A stretch of DNA of 46,041 bases from a virus. Of the stretch, positions 27,829 to 39,300 are shown piece after piece. The number at the start of each line of letters is the position of its first letter. Position 1 is the first letter of the stretch. The translations under genes were made by a program, and so were the position numbers. The stretch spans positions 1-46,041 of the IMG/VR virus record IMGVR_UViG_3300046000_009335, one strand, 5' to 3'. The notes under the pieces are model-generated. The model ran no database searches. It was not told the origin of the DNA and worked only from the letters and a program-made list of their open reading frames with translations.

Positions 27829-29765
27829 AAGAGTTTAACTTCCTGATCGACAAGGCCCTCGTCGCTGGTCAGCACACCGAGACCATCGGGGCCCGCAACC
27901 GGGACGTGCTGGTGACCGCCAAGAATATGCGGCCCACTGAGTACGGACTGGCCTTCAACAAGGTCGTCAACGAGTCCCTTGTCAGCCCTCCCGCCACCGC
28001 GTGGCCCTATCCCCAGCTCTTCAAGGGCAAGAGCTCCTCTCTCCTTGTGGCCGAGCAGGCTGTCTACACCGTGAGCGAATCTACGTGGGCGCTCACCCAG
28101 AGCAAGGTGTATGACCTCTCTGAGATTCAGGCACCCACATCCTCCACCATCGTCACCAATGGCACCTTCACTGGCGCGTCCACTGGCTGGACGCTGGGCT
28201 CTGGCTGGTCCTATTCCGCCAATAAGCTGGTCGGTACTGGGGTCACTGCGGGCGCTGCCGCGACTCAGGCGAACGCCGCTCAGGCTGGCGCAAAGATGGA
28301 GGCCAACACGCTCTACCGGATTACGGTGGATATCTCCACCAGTGACCTCGTGGGCAGTCTGTTCCTGACCTGCGGCAGTGCGACCAGTGACTACTTCTCC
28401 ACCGTCGAAACCCACACCTTTGACCTCTACTCGACGACCGCTGGAGACATCGCCCTGAAGTCCACCGACGGGTTCACCGGCACGGTAGACAACATCACGG
28501 TGAAGAAGATTGCTGAAGCCTCCATCCCCACTGGCGGTGGCGCGTGGCAGTTCGTTGACTTTCGTGGCGTGTGGTTCCTCCTCAAGTCGAACTGTATGAT
28601 TGCCAAGCTCCCCTACTACTCCGACAACCGCCTGGTTGCGATTACCTCCAGCAGCGACGACTTCGCCTGTGTGGCCGGAGAGAACCTGAACAACCGGCTC
28701 TTTCTCGGCGGCATCACCGCTCCGACCCTGCTTGCCAGCGCCAACTTCGTTGAGGCTTGGAAGGCATGGGTGGAGAACAGCTCCGACTGGTCCGACGAAC
28801 TCACCTACGCGGACATGACCCTGCGCACCAATGTGGTGATGTACTCCACCCGCGTAGGCGGTGACGTGTACTGGCCGTTCATCTTCGAGATGGCGCTACT
28901 GGGGCTCCCCCACCGCACCACCGCTACCATCGTCGCGGACCTCAAAGCGAACTATATCGACTGGATCCGCAAGGGCGAGCTTGGCTTCATCCCCCTTCAG
29001 CATCAGGGCTCCGTGCTCTGCCTGAAGCGGCTTGGCAGCTCGATTGTGGCGTACTGCGCCGATGGCGTCAGTATCATCTCTGCGCGTGAGCAGCGCGGCT
29101 TCCGGGCTGTTCCCGTGCATGGTGCAGGGATTGCCTCCAAGTGTGCGGTGAGTGGTGACGACAGCCGGCACCTCTTCCTGGATACCAACAACGTCCTCTG
29201 GGCGCTCACTCCCGACGGCGCACTGAAGCGCATGGTCGGCACGGGCACCTTCAACGCGATGGTCACCGCTGAAGCAACCAACCCCATCGTGGGCAACTAC
29301 GACCCAGAAGAGCAGGAATACTACCTTTGCTCCGACCTCGAGGGATACATCCATACCCGCACTGGGCTGGGTGAAATCACGAAGCTGCCGACCTCCTTTG
29401 TTGTTGCTGGCAGCGGCCTGGTTGGTGTCGTCGAGGACTTGGGTACGCCCAACATCGAGGTGGAGACCGAGACCTTCGACATGGGCATGCGCGCACTGAA
29501 GACGATTCACAGTATCGCAATCGGCTATCAGGACATCACCAGCCTTCAGGTTGTGGTGCGCTACCGATACGACGACACCCCCACCTGGAGGGAGAGTCCG
29601 GCCTTTACGGTCAACGCGGACTCCATTGCGGTTCCCCTCTTCACCGCGAAGGACTTCCGGCTCAAGTTCACCGGAGTGCCAGGCACCGCTGCGAAGATCG
29701 ACTACATCGACGTGGCGTACCAGATCTCCGACAAGCGGAACATTCGGAGCGCGTATGAGCTTTAA
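27825..29765 (+). CDS. Nozzle-like tail protein, paralogue 2 with inserted domain, 646 aa
   Basis: ATG overlaps the previous stop (ATGA). Collinear with the upstream paralogue (VLCLKRLGSSIVAYCADGVS, RHLFLDTNNVLWALT, RALKTIHSIAIGY). At residues about 103-226 it has an insertion absent from the paralogue: NGTFTGASTGWTLGSGWSYS..., ending FTGTVDNITVKK. That pattern is typical of carbohydrate-binding jelly-roll modules in phage and bacterial glycan-binding proteins. It may add surface-polysaccharide binding to a tail tube protein. Confidence 0.65.
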   Translation: MKEFNFLIDKALVAGQHTETIGARNRDVLVTAKNMRPTEYGLAFNKVVNESLVSPPATAWPYPQLFKGKSSSLLVAEQAVYTVSESTWALTQSKVYDLSEIQAPTSSTIVTNGTFTGASTGWTLGSGWSYSANKLVGTGVTAGAAATQANAAQAGAKMEANTLYRITVDISTSDLVGSLFLTCGSATSDYFSTVETHTFDLYSTTAGDIALKSTDGFTGTVDNITVKKIAEASIPTGGGAWQFVDFRGVWFLLKSNCMIAKLPYYSDNRLVAITSSSDDFACVAGENLNNRLFLGGITAPTLLASANFVEAWKAWVENSSDWSDELTYADMTLRTNVVMYSTRVGGDVYWPFIFEMALLGLPHRTTATIVADLKANYIDWIRKGELGFIPLQHQGSVLCLKRLGSSIVAYCADGVSIISAREQRGFRAVPVHGAGIASKCAVSGDDSRHLFLDTNNVLWALTPDGALKRMVGTGTFNAMVTAEATNPIVGNYDPEEQEYYLCSDLEGYIHTRTGLGEITKLPTSFVVAGSGLVGVVEDLGTPNIEVETETFDMGMRALKTIHSIAIGYQDITSLQVVVRYRYDDTPTWRESPAFTVNADSIAVPLFTAKDFRLKFTGVPGTAAKIDYIDVAYQISDKRNIRSAYEL

Positions 29766-30210
29766 GACTGGACTGATCCGGCTCACCCCCGCGCAGGCGA
29801 GCCACTTCTGGTCGGTGCTCAGCATCGGCTTCATGAAGGCGCTCCCGCCCGGAGTGCTTCCCGGGACTACTGTCGCGAACAACATCCTCACCGGCATCCA
29901 TCGCCGCACCCACGACTGCTGGGTCATCCAGCGCCGCACCGAGACCACGCAGAAACAGATTGGTGCGGCGATCACTACCGTCCAGGCTGAGTCCACATCC
30001 GCAGAGCGTGAGCTCGTCCTCTATGCCGTCTACAGCAACGGGGATATGTCCGATGTGGAGTGGGGTGAAGCGCTGGGCCTCCTTGCCGCAGTGGCGAAGA
30101 AGGCGAAGTGCCAACGCATCATTGCTTACTCGAAGAACCCGCGAATGATCGCTCTCGCCGAATCTCTCGGCGGTCGAGTCGATACCCGCGTCATTGAATT
30201 GGAGGTCTAA
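29755..30210 (+). CDS. GNAT-like small virion-region protein, 151 aa
   Basis: ATG at 29755 overlaps the previous gene by 11 bases. The C-terminal half (ELVLYAVYSNGDMSDVEWGE, QRIIAYSKNPRMIALAESLG, ending RVIELEV) resembles the GNAT fold (N-P-xMI-xLAExLGG near the C-terminus) as seen in T7 gp13-type proteins encoded at the same place. Likely an internal or assembly protein with a GNAT-derived fold; catalysis is uncertain. Confidence 0.6.
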   Translation: MSFKTGLIRLTPAQASHFWSVLSIGFMKALPPGVLPGTTVANNILTGIHRRTHDCWVIQRRTETTQKQIGAAITTVQAESTSAERELVLYAVYSNGDMSDVEWGEALGLLAAVAKKAKCQRIIAYSKNPRMIALAESLGGRVDTRVIELEV

Positions 30211-30211
30211 T

Positions 30212-31153
30212 ATGTCCAAAGGCGGAGGTACGGCGCTCTCTGCGCTGACTACTTACCAGATGAATACCCATGCGGCGCTGCTTGGTGGCGGGATTAATCA
30301 GGTTGCATCGGTGAGCCCGACCGGCCAAGCTGACCCCGCCAGCGACCTGCCGCAGGGTATCCTCGACTACCTGGATGACGCACTCGCTGGGGGCAACCCC
30401 TTCAGCGCTGCGTTCAGCTATGACCCCAGCACGGATATGCTTACCATCCAGGACTCTGTCGATGCCTTCCAGGCGCTCGTGAGCGCACTGGACCCCGAGA
30501 CCGATCTTGGCAGTCACATCTCGCTGGCTATCACCTCTGCGGATGGGGCCATCACTACGACCTCTATCGATGCCGACGTGGATGCCTTCGAGACGGCGAG
30601 CGCTCCGGCGTTCGCTCGGTCTGTGAATCGGCTCACTAGCGGGATGGCTGAAATCAATGCGGTCAACTCCAGCGCCTTCATCATCGGGATGGCCCAGATG
30701 GAGAACGCCCGGACGAATGAGCTTGCCGCTTACCGGGCGAAGCTCGCCAGCCAGAACCAGCATGACCGCACTGTGCTCGTTGCCCAGTTTGCTGCGGATA
30801 TCGCGAACATGCAGGGGCGTCAGCTTGACGCTCAGCGTGCGGCGACCGACATGCAGCGCGCAGTCAGCACCAACAACATTATCGCCATGAAAGAGTTCCT
30901 GGCTGAAGAGCTGGACCTCGACTACAAAGACAGCACCTACGAGATGGAGCTGTTCTCCTTCGCGAACCAGACCCTTGCCGCTGGTCTCGGCGCTTCTCAG
31001 CACGCAATCGGCCCCAGCAAGGCATCTTCCCAGCTCTCCGCCGCAATCTCTACGGGCGGCACCCTCGCCGCTCTCGGCGGACAACTCTCTCCCGCTCTCG
31101 GGGCTCTCGGCTTTCTGGTCGGTAGCACGGGCGCGTGGTTGGCGAACGCATAA
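30212..31153 (+). CDS. Internal virion protein candidate, 313 aa
   Basis: ATG at 30212 follows an excellent site GGAGGTCTAAT. Mostly helical, Ala/Gln/Met-rich in the middle (AQMENARTNELAAYRAKLAS, NMQGRQLDAQRAATDMQRAV) and with a hydrophobic Gly/Ala/Leu C-terminus (LAALGGQLSPALGALGFLVG). The gene order nozzle, GNAT-like, then three helical proteins and a giant protein parallels podovirus internal-core genes ejected with DNA. Confidence 0.65.
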   Translation: MSKGGGTALSALTTYQMNTHAALLGGGINQVASVSPTGQADPASDLPQGILDYLDDALAGGNPFSAAFSYDPSTDMLTIQDSVDAFQALVSALDPETDLGSHISLAITSADGAITTTSIDADVDAFETASAPAFARSVNRLTSGMAEINAVNSSAFIIGMAQMENARTNELAAYRAKLASQNQHDRTVLVAQFAADIANMQGRQLDAQRAATDMQRAVSTNNIIAMKEFLAEELDLDYKDSTYEMELFSFANQTLAAGLGASQHAIGPSKASSQLSAAISTGGTLAALGGQLSPALGALGFLVGSTGAWLANA

Positions 31154-31162
31154 AGGACTCTC

Positions 31163-31849
31163 ATGAAAAACATCTTCAAATCCTCTGAGTTCGCGCTGGC
31201 AATGGCCGCGCTTGCTCAGGCCCCTCTCGCGGGGCAGCCCAATGCGAAAGACTCCGCTGCCTACGCTGGCGCTGAGGGACTACAGACTCTGGGTCAGGGG
31301 CTTGCCCAGCAGGAAGCGCTGAAGAAGGCCCGCAAGGAAGCCGAGAAGCAGAAGAAGGGCGCTCTGGGCGGCAGTCTTGGATCGCTGATTGGCGGAGCTG
31401 CAATGTCGCTCATTCCCGGCGTTGGTCCCTTTGCTGCCGCGCTTCTCGCCGGTGGCGGCGCTACTGTTGGCGGCAGCATCGGCACTGCTGTGGCGGGTGG
31501 CTCTGGCGGTATCGGCGATGCCGCGCTGAAGTACGGTGCTCCTGCGGCTGTCGGCGGGCTGGTCTCTGCCGGCGCGAATAAGCTGGGTGACCTGGTACTC
31601 AAGGGCACTACGGCTCAGGTCCCGCTTAACACCGGGCACATCAACTCTGCATACAGCCCAGACTTCAAGCCATTCCAGGCGACTCCCGGCCCTGCTGGTG
31701 TGATGCTCACTGGCCGCAATAAGGAAGTGGTGACCAAGCCGCTTCGCAACAAGCTCGGCAATGCAATCAAGCGGGTGGGCAGCAATATCAACCGGCTCCC
31801 CGCCGAGAGCAACGGCACCTTCACCTTCCACCCTGACGGAGGCTACTAA
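31163..31849 (+). CDS. Gly-rich hydrophobic internal virion protein candidate, 228 aa
   Basis: ATG at 31163 follows AAGGACTCTC. A basic helix (EALKKARKEAEKQKKG) precedes a long Gly/Ala/Ile-rich region (GSLGSLIGGAAMSLIPGVGP onward) typical of membrane-inserting ejection proteins. C-terminus polar. Likely an ejected core protein that lines the envelope channel. Confidence 0.6.
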   Translation: MKNIFKSSEFALAMAALAQAPLAGQPNAKDSAAYAGAEGLQTLGQGLAQQEALKKARKEAEKQKKGALGGSLGSLIGGAAMSLIPGVGPFAAALLAGGGATVGGSIGTAVAGGSGGIGDAALKYGAPAAVGGLVSAGANKLGDLVLKGTTAQVPLNTGHINSAYSPDFKPFQATPGPAGVMLTGRNKEVVTKPLRNKLGNAIKRVGSNINRLPAESNGTFTFHPDGGY

Positions 31850-33357
31850 TGGCCCGCATCAACATCCCCCACATGGGCATCACTGGCGAGGACTGGCCCG
31901 ACCTTGACGGTATGGCCCCCACGCAGTGGCACAGTCATATCAAGAAGACTCTGGCAGAGCGCCAGGCGCAGCAGCTCTCCGGGAAGCCAGGCTCCACGCC
32001 CTTCCCTCAGCAGGCCCCGCAGCCTGGTGGTCAGCCGTTCCCCAACTCGCAGCCGGGCGGACCAATGCCCGCACCAGCTCCTGGTCGGGACTTCGCTTCG
32101 ATGCTGGCCCAGATTCAGCAGAACGCGCCCGCTGCGCCGGTTGCCTCCAGGCCCGGTCTGGGCGACTCCATCATGAAGGCCATCTCCGCCTACGCCGCAC
32201 CGACGACGGGCGGAATTGATGTTCCCATCAAGGCTGGCATGACTCCCGACCAGGTGACCGCTGTGAACCAGCAGCTTCTGGGCGAGCAGGAGCTTGCGGC
32301 CCGCACTGCTCAGGCCGAGAAGGAGAGCGCGCGGCAGGACCAGACTGCGGCGATGCAGATGCAGGAGATGGAGATGTCTCGGCAGATGCAGCAGGTGAAG
32401 TTGGCTGAGATGATGATGCCGAAGAGGAATGTCCAGATTGCCCCTGATGGCACTGTGATCGACCTCGAAAGCATCGGTATTGGCACGCAGCTCGGACAGG
32501 CTCCTCTGACCGCTGACCAGGTGGCGGACAATGCTGCGAGGGACAAGGCCTTCGGTCTTGATGAGAAGCAGCTTGCTGCCCAGATCGACTACCAGAACAG
32601 GTCGCTAGCGCAGGACGATGCGCAGCACGCTGCATCCCTCGCTGCCTCCCGCGCAAGCGCCGGAGCTGGCACGAAGGACTGGAACTTCAGCGAGAAGTAT
32701 GGCGTGTTCGTCAATGAGCGCACTGGTGAATGGAAGGAGGCTCCTGGCCTTCCTGGCGCAGGCGAAGAGCCGCTTGATCCCAACGCTCTCATGGCCGGTA
32801 TCCGCCTGGCTCGCCCCGATATCGATACCCTGATGGAGACCATGATTCCCCCTGAAGAGATGGTCAAGATCAATGGCGCTCTGGGTGACCTTCAGGGAGA
32901 GGACCGGTCGCAGAAGCGGTCGGGCGATATCCGCGCCTACCTGAAGCGCTCCGACCCGGACGCGTACTACTCGGCGATGGATGAAGAGCAGGTTCGTGGA
33001 GAGAGCTACGCTCGCGCCGAGCGACAGAACTGGAAGCAGCGCCCGGGAGCTGCAGCGCCTGGTGGTCCCCAAGTGGACCCCACGTCCGGGCACCCCGTAG
33101 ATGACGCCGATCTCGACGAGAGTGCTCCTCCGCCGACGGTGCTGCAGACCCTCGCCGACAAGCTCGGCATCTCCCCTGCGGTAAGCGACGAGGTCAAGAA
33201 GTATCTCATCCAAGCTCAGCTCGGACAGCAGGAAAAGATGCGGAAGCTTCAGGCGGGGATGCCGATTACTCCGTCGGGAGCCCAGCTTGCCACTCCCCCC
33301 GAGAAAGATATCGCCAAGCTCAGCCCGACTGAGATGCTCATGTTTGGTATCAAATAA
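31849..33357 (+). CDS. Gln/Pro-rich internal virion protein candidate, 502 aa
   Basis: ATG overlaps the previous stop by 1 base. An N-terminal Pro/Gln/Gly-rich region (residues about 30-100), long helices with repeated MQ pairs (MQMQEMEMSRQMQQVKLAEM), and a helical C-terminus. No enzymatic motif. Size and place before the giant protein suggest a core or ejection protein. Confidence 0.6.
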   Translation: MARINIPHMGITGEDWPDLDGMAPTQWHSHIKKTLAERQAQQLSGKPGSTPFPQQAPQPGGQPFPNSQPGGPMPAPAPGRDFASMLAQIQQNAPAAPVASRPGLGDSIMKAISAYAAPTTGGIDVPIKAGMTPDQVTAVNQQLLGEQELAARTAQAEKESARQDQTAAMQMQEMEMSRQMQQVKLAEMMMPKRNVQIAPDGTVIDLESIGIGTQLGQAPLTADQVADNAARDKAFGLDEKQLAAQIDYQNRSLAQDDAQHAASLAASRASAGAGTKDWNFSEKYGVFVNERTGEWKEAPGLPGAGEEPLDPNALMAGIRLARPDIDTLMETMIPPEEMVKINGALGDLQGEDRSQKRSGDIRAYLKRSDPDAYYSAMDEEQVRGESYARAERQNWKQRPGAAAPGGPQVDPTSGHPVDDADLDESAPPPTVLQTLADKLGISPAVSDEVKKYLIQAQLGQQEKMRKLQAGMPITPSGAQLATPPEKDIAKLSPTEMLMFGIK

Positions 33358-33366
33358 GGAACACCC

Positions 33367-36300
33367 ATGCTACAGTACATTGCAGAAGATGGAACGACCC
33401 GCGTCAAGATGACCGCCGCTGAGAAGGCGGCTGCTGGCCTGCGCCCCAGCGCGGCGACGGTGGGTAGGGAGCAGGCCATCGCGGGACTTGCCGCTAAGGA
33501 CCAGGCACGGGCGGAAGCTCAGGCGGTGGCTCCGAAGCGGGAACGTCCTGGCAACTGGGTCGACTCCGCAATTGCTGGAGCAATGGGCGATACCTCCAGG
33601 ACCGACTCTGGTCTTCTTCGCGGCGGCGCGAATATGGCTGGTCACCTGACTCGCGACGTGGGCGCTATCAGTGCGGCCACCCTCGCCACTGGCAACCCTG
33701 TCACTGGCCTGCCTCTCGGCATGGCTGTGTCTCGTCCTCTGGGGCAGACCTTGAGCGCTGTCTCTGAAGGTCGCCCGGTAACCGTCGGCGGTGTCCTTCA
33801 GGGCGCTGCTGCTGGCGCTACCATCGGCGCTGTTGGCGCTGGTGCTGGTGCTGGAATCACCGCGCTCGGCTCCAGGTATCTACTCCCTGAAGTGGGCGTG
33901 GCTGGACTGAACGCTGTTGGTAAGGTGGTCGAGAAGTCTGTACTTCCCACTGCTTGGAAGGCCGGTATGGTTGCGGCTGAAGAGCTTGGTGTGGGTGCTG
34001 GCATGGAAGGCGCGACCGCTATCGCCGAAGGACGCCCCGTGTCTGCTGAGCAGCTGCTCTATGATACCGCGCTGGGTATGGGTTCGCGTGGCATTCTCCA
34101 TGCGGGCAACCGTATCGTGCAGGGCAAGGCTCCGGCGCGAACTGGCACGGACGCTGGACTCGATATCATCGACCCGCTGAAGGCTGCAGTTGCGAACGGG
34201 ACCACCCAGACCCCTGCGGCTATCTCTGCCATCAATGCGTCCCTCCAGTCGCTGAATGCGGCTCCCATCAACGCGCCGGTCACTGGAACCTTCGGGTTGC
34301 CTCCTCTCGCTTCGAAGCTGGGTCTTGACCCCATGCTCTCCGGACCTTCTGTGTCCGCTGTTGAGCCTGTCAATCCCAAGACCGGCGTTCCGCAGAGCGA
34401 GATGGATGCTCTCTTCGAAGAGCAGTACCGCGACCGGAATCCGCTCCCGGTGCTCGGTGCCGACCCGATCAATCCGCAGACCGGACTGCCGCAGAGTGAG
34501 ATGGACGCCCTCTTCGAGGAACTCTATCAGAGCAAGCAGCCCCAGACGAGTGAGTTGGATACGCTGCTCGAGGAAGCATACCAGAACAAGGGTGCTGTTC
34601 CCGGCCTCGAGCGCATGGGCCCGACGCCCCCCGCTCTCGCGTATGGCCCTAAGCATAAGCCAATCATGCCCGGTGTCGGCGAAGTGTCCCTTCTGCCCCA
34701 GCCCGTCCTGCCTCCGTATGGCCCCGAGACCCCGCGCACACTCGCGCTCCCGGCTCCGGGACAGGCCGCCATTGGCGAGATCCCGTCCGACATCCGGCGC
34801 ACTACGGCTGGGCCGAATGGCGCGACCATGCTGCCCAGCGACTCTGCCCAGTCGGGACGTGGCGCGGAGAAGGTGTGGTACATGCACGGCGGAAGCAAGA
34901 TCCGCTTCGCCACCCCCTCTGAGGCACAGGCGCACCTGGACAACTATCTCAAGACGGCGAAGAATCCCAAGAAGAACCTCGAAGTGAAGCGCATGGCTAC
35001 GCTTGATCGTGGCCCCGAGCTTACCGCGAACGGGCTCACTCCCGAGCAGTCCCGCGACCAGCACCGAGTGCGTGCGGCCAACTCTCCTGGCATGACTCAG
35101 GAGCGGCCTAAAGCGTTCGGTCCCGAGACGGACTCCAGCATTCCTCCGCTACCTAACCAGCCCGCGAACAACTGGGATACCAGCCGGGTGATTGGGCATG
35201 CCGACGAAGGCGTGAGTATCGGCAGGGAGGAGAATACGAACAAGGAGCTGGCCGCATTCCGCGAGGAGGTCCGCTCTCTGGGTGTGCTGCTGCCCAAAGG
35301 CCAGACCCTCGAGGATCTTGGGTTCCGCAACTCTGAGCGCAACGACGGCACTAAGCGCACTCTTCATTGGGTGAACAAGAACGGGCGCTTCACCGCCGAC
35401 CAGTGGGTCGAGATGGCGCGGGAGCGTGGGCTTGTGCCGCAGGGCGAAAAGGGCAACGGGAGCGAGGAGCTCTCCGCGCTCATGACCGGCGATAATGGCG
35501 GCGCTCTCCGGCGGGATGCTGAGGACTTGGTTGCCGTTCCAGCGTTCGCCAATCCAAAAGAATCGCCGCGAGGGGAGGAAGCCAAGTCCGTCTACGAGAT
35601 CATGCGGGACATGGGACTTACCGAGTCGGACGCTCCCGCCAGCAAGCCAGCTCCCGCATACGGCCCAGACACCCCGAAACCCACCCCGATGGACCGCGCT
35701 GCGGCTATTGCAGAGGGGCTGAAGAAAAGTGGGTGGACTCCGCCAAAAACGACCTCTGAGGTTGCCCCAGAAACGACGAGCTCCCTCGAGGTAGTATTCT
35801 CGGAGCCTGAGACGGCTAAAGCGCCTGACGTGGCAGCTCCGGCTGCTGACGGGGATTCCGCGCCTGTCGGCGGACCACGCGTCTCCGTTCGCGCCCAAGA
35901 TGGCCCGCGACCCGACATGAATCGCACTCCGGTGGAGGTTCCGCCCGTTGAAGTGAGAGCTACAACTACCAGGCGGCAGAAGAACGCTGCCAAGCGCGAA
36001 GAGCTGAAGGCTGAGAAGGCTGGGGAGTCCACCTCCATCCGCGATGACATCAAGCGCCTCGCCTCCAGCACCGACCGCACCCTCCTGGCTGACCTTCGGG
36101 AGCAGCTTCCCCAGCATGGCCGGGCTGCGCTGGACAAAGAGCTCATCGCGATGCAGCGAGACGGCGAGCTTGTCCTGAACCGCAACGATGACCCGCAAAC
36201 TATTACCCCCCGAGACGAAGCTGCGAAGCTGATGCTGGGTGATGACCGGCGGGATATTGTCTACTTGACGCCGAAGAAGGCTGTGGTAGAATCCGGCATG

Positions 36301-39300
36301 GATAAGCCGAAGGATACAGAGGGGTGGAAGGTCACTCGCGAGGAGTTCAGCAAGGGCGAGGGCGTCATCTTTCATGGAAGCCCAACCAAGAACATTGACA
36401 GGCTGGAGGCGAGCCGTGCCCAAATGGCTGGTGAGGGCATCTACTTTGGCACAGACAAGGACTACCTGGCTGGCGAGTTCGGCCTGGATGGAGAAATGTA
36501 TCCAGCGAAACTCTCTCCCGACGCGGTTGTCATTGACGAGTCCAATGGGAGACACTATACGACCGAAGAGATTGAGTCCACCAAAGCATGGAATGACAAG
36601 TTCTCGAAGGAATGGGATGACGCAGACGACGCATGGGAAAATGATTCCGACTTTGTGAATGCAGTGTATCGCGAGAAGGGCGTGGATGCTGTCGTACTCG
36701 GAGACGCCGCCGGGTCTTACGGCGTTGAGACGGTAGTCATCAATCCTGACGCCGTCAAGACGCACAGGCAGATGGTAAAGGAAGCCCTCGACGCCGGACA
36801 GACTGTGCCTCCAGAAGTTCTCGCAGACTACCCAGACCTGGCCCCAGCCCCAGCGCCCACCCGCCGAGAAGCGAACACCGCCAAGCGCGAAGCGAACAAG
36901 GCCAGCCGCAATGGCAAGAACGGCGAGAAGACCAACGACACTCTCGGCCAGCGCGCTGCTGAGCTGTCTGGTGAGAAGCCGGTCTCTCCCGAGAACACCG
37001 TCTCTGCCCCTTCGGAGATCCTCTCCAAGAAGGGGGCAAAAGCAGGCCCCCCCGTCACTGCTTCCCGAGAACTCGAGACCGCACAGAAGCGGGCCGAGAT
37101 GACCCAGTTGCTGGTGGACGGACTCCGCGAGCGCGGTGCCCCCGTGCCTCCGGCTAAGGCGAAGCAGCTCGACTCCTACCGCGCTGAAGCTGCGCGGCTG
37201 TTTAAGAAGGAGAACCCGAAGGCTACCCCCGAGCAGGCGGCTGACTTCCTGAAGGGCAAGGGCAAGACCGCGACCAGCGAAGGCAAGGGTGGCGATGATG
37301 CTGGCGGTATCCTCAACCCGGCTCGCATCTATCGCGAGCACCAGGCTAAGGAGAAGCGCTTCCAGGACTACCGCGACCGTCAAGCCGACCTCTTGGAAAA
37401 GTGGCATAAGGACATCGAGGGTCGGGCTCAAACGCAGAAGGACATCCACAAGCTCATCGAAGAGGTGGCCTCCGACATCGGCCTGACCAATACGGAGATT
37501 GAAGCCCGCATTGTCGCCCGCGCGAAAGCCCGCGCGGCGTGGGGGCTCCCTATGGCTCCCTTCATCGACACCACCCCGCTGGCAGACATGAACCGAGTCG
37601 AGCTGGCCCAGTTGGCGAAGCAGCTCCGGGTGCCGAATCGTGGCAAGAACGAAGCGCTACGCCGCGCCATCCTGGCGGAGAATGCGCGCCTCCACGAAGG
37701 ACGCCGTGCGCCGAAGGACCGTGCCGAGCAGATGAAGATGGCGGCGCGACATGACGACACCTACGCCGCCACGCAGGAGCTCAAGTCGAAGCGGGGCTCG
37801 ATGAGTAACACCGCCAGACACATCAAGAACGCGCTCATCGACGAGCGCTCTGGTGCTCGTGACCTGCTTCGCAAGCTTACCGGAAGGACCGGAAAGCGCG
37901 TTGGCAACTGGCGTGAAACGGCGGCTTCGGTCGACCCCTACGCGAGCCAGAAGGTGCGGATGATCAACGCTGTCATCTTCGATGGCTTCAGCGACAAGAA
38001 GACCGGCCTGACCGGAGAGCTGCTCGACATCAAGGACTGGGCGGGCAAGGGCATCATGTCTGAGCGCAGCCTCGTTGACAACATGATTATCGCTCGCGCC
38101 AGCCAGGAGCTCGCGCAGCAGTTCCCGGCCATGCGGTTCACCCACGACAACACGCTCAACAGCTTCACCTCCTGGATTGAATCGGTGCAGGACGCTGGGG
38201 ATCTTGGTAGTCGAGTATGGCGCGCAAGTGAGGAGTTCTTCGATATCACCCGAGACATCCCGAACCAGCTCATGAAGGAGGGATTGATTACCCGGGAGCA
38301 GTATGACGGACTCATCACCAAGCAGCACTATGCTCCGCGCCAGATCCTCCGAGAGAACTCTGATGCCGGTCTTCTCGACAGCGTCTTCGGTATCGACCCG
38401 CAGTCCGGGCTTCACCGCCTGGATGGTGGTAGCCTGAAGGAGATTGAGACCAACATGTCCTCCCTGCTCGAGTACGTTGTGATGACGACCGAGCGCAACA
38501 TCGCCAACAACCGGGCGAACACCGCACTCTACCGGCTTGTGCGCGGCAACCAGGCTGCGTTCGAGGGCGAGGGCCTGTCTATTCGCAGCGAGAAGAAGGG
38601 CAACTTCCAGCCCGATGTGCCTTATGGTCACCGCACTATTGTGGGCAAGATCAAGGGCAAGAAGGTCCAGGTGATTGTGCCTGAGTGGTTCCAGAAGAGC
38701 TGGACCAGCGCTCCCGCTGTGGAGCAGGCTGCTTGGCACGACTGGTTCAAGCTTGCAGTGGGCGCCCCCATCCTCCGCGAGTTCGCCACTGGTGCCTTCG
38801 CACCGCTCTTCGCTGTGCCCAACCTGTTCCGCGACACGATGCACCTCGCCGCCACGCAGGATGCCTATGGCAAGAACTACGTCAAGGCCCGATGGAACAT
38901 CGCACGGGATGTGTGGAAACTGAAGGGCAAGGATGGTGCCTGGCAGGGCTTCAACCGCAGCAACGCCAGCCCGCTACTGATGGAGTTCCTGGAGAATGGG
39001 GGTGGTGGCGCGAGCCTGAGCAACCTGACCTCCCTCGAGCGTGACCGGGCGCACATCGCCCCTCGCCTGAAGAAGGTGCTGGAGCGGATGAGCACGATCA
39101 ATAACTGGAGCGAGACCGTAGTCCGGCTTGCCCACTATGAGAAGCTCAAGTCGCAGGGTATGTCGAAGTTCGATGCCGCCGCTATCGCCAGAGACCGAAT
39201 CAACTTCTCTCAGGGTGGCTCGCTGATTCGCTTCCTCTCTCAGTATGTGCCGTATCTCGGCGCTCGAGTGGCGGGTGGGCGAACGGTCGCTCAGTCCATC

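Noticed and set aside
35149-37449. 766-aa minus-strand frame inside the giant protein gene
   Set aside because: It is antisense to a gene with clear domains; long antisense frames are expected from its codon composition. No start site or family motif.
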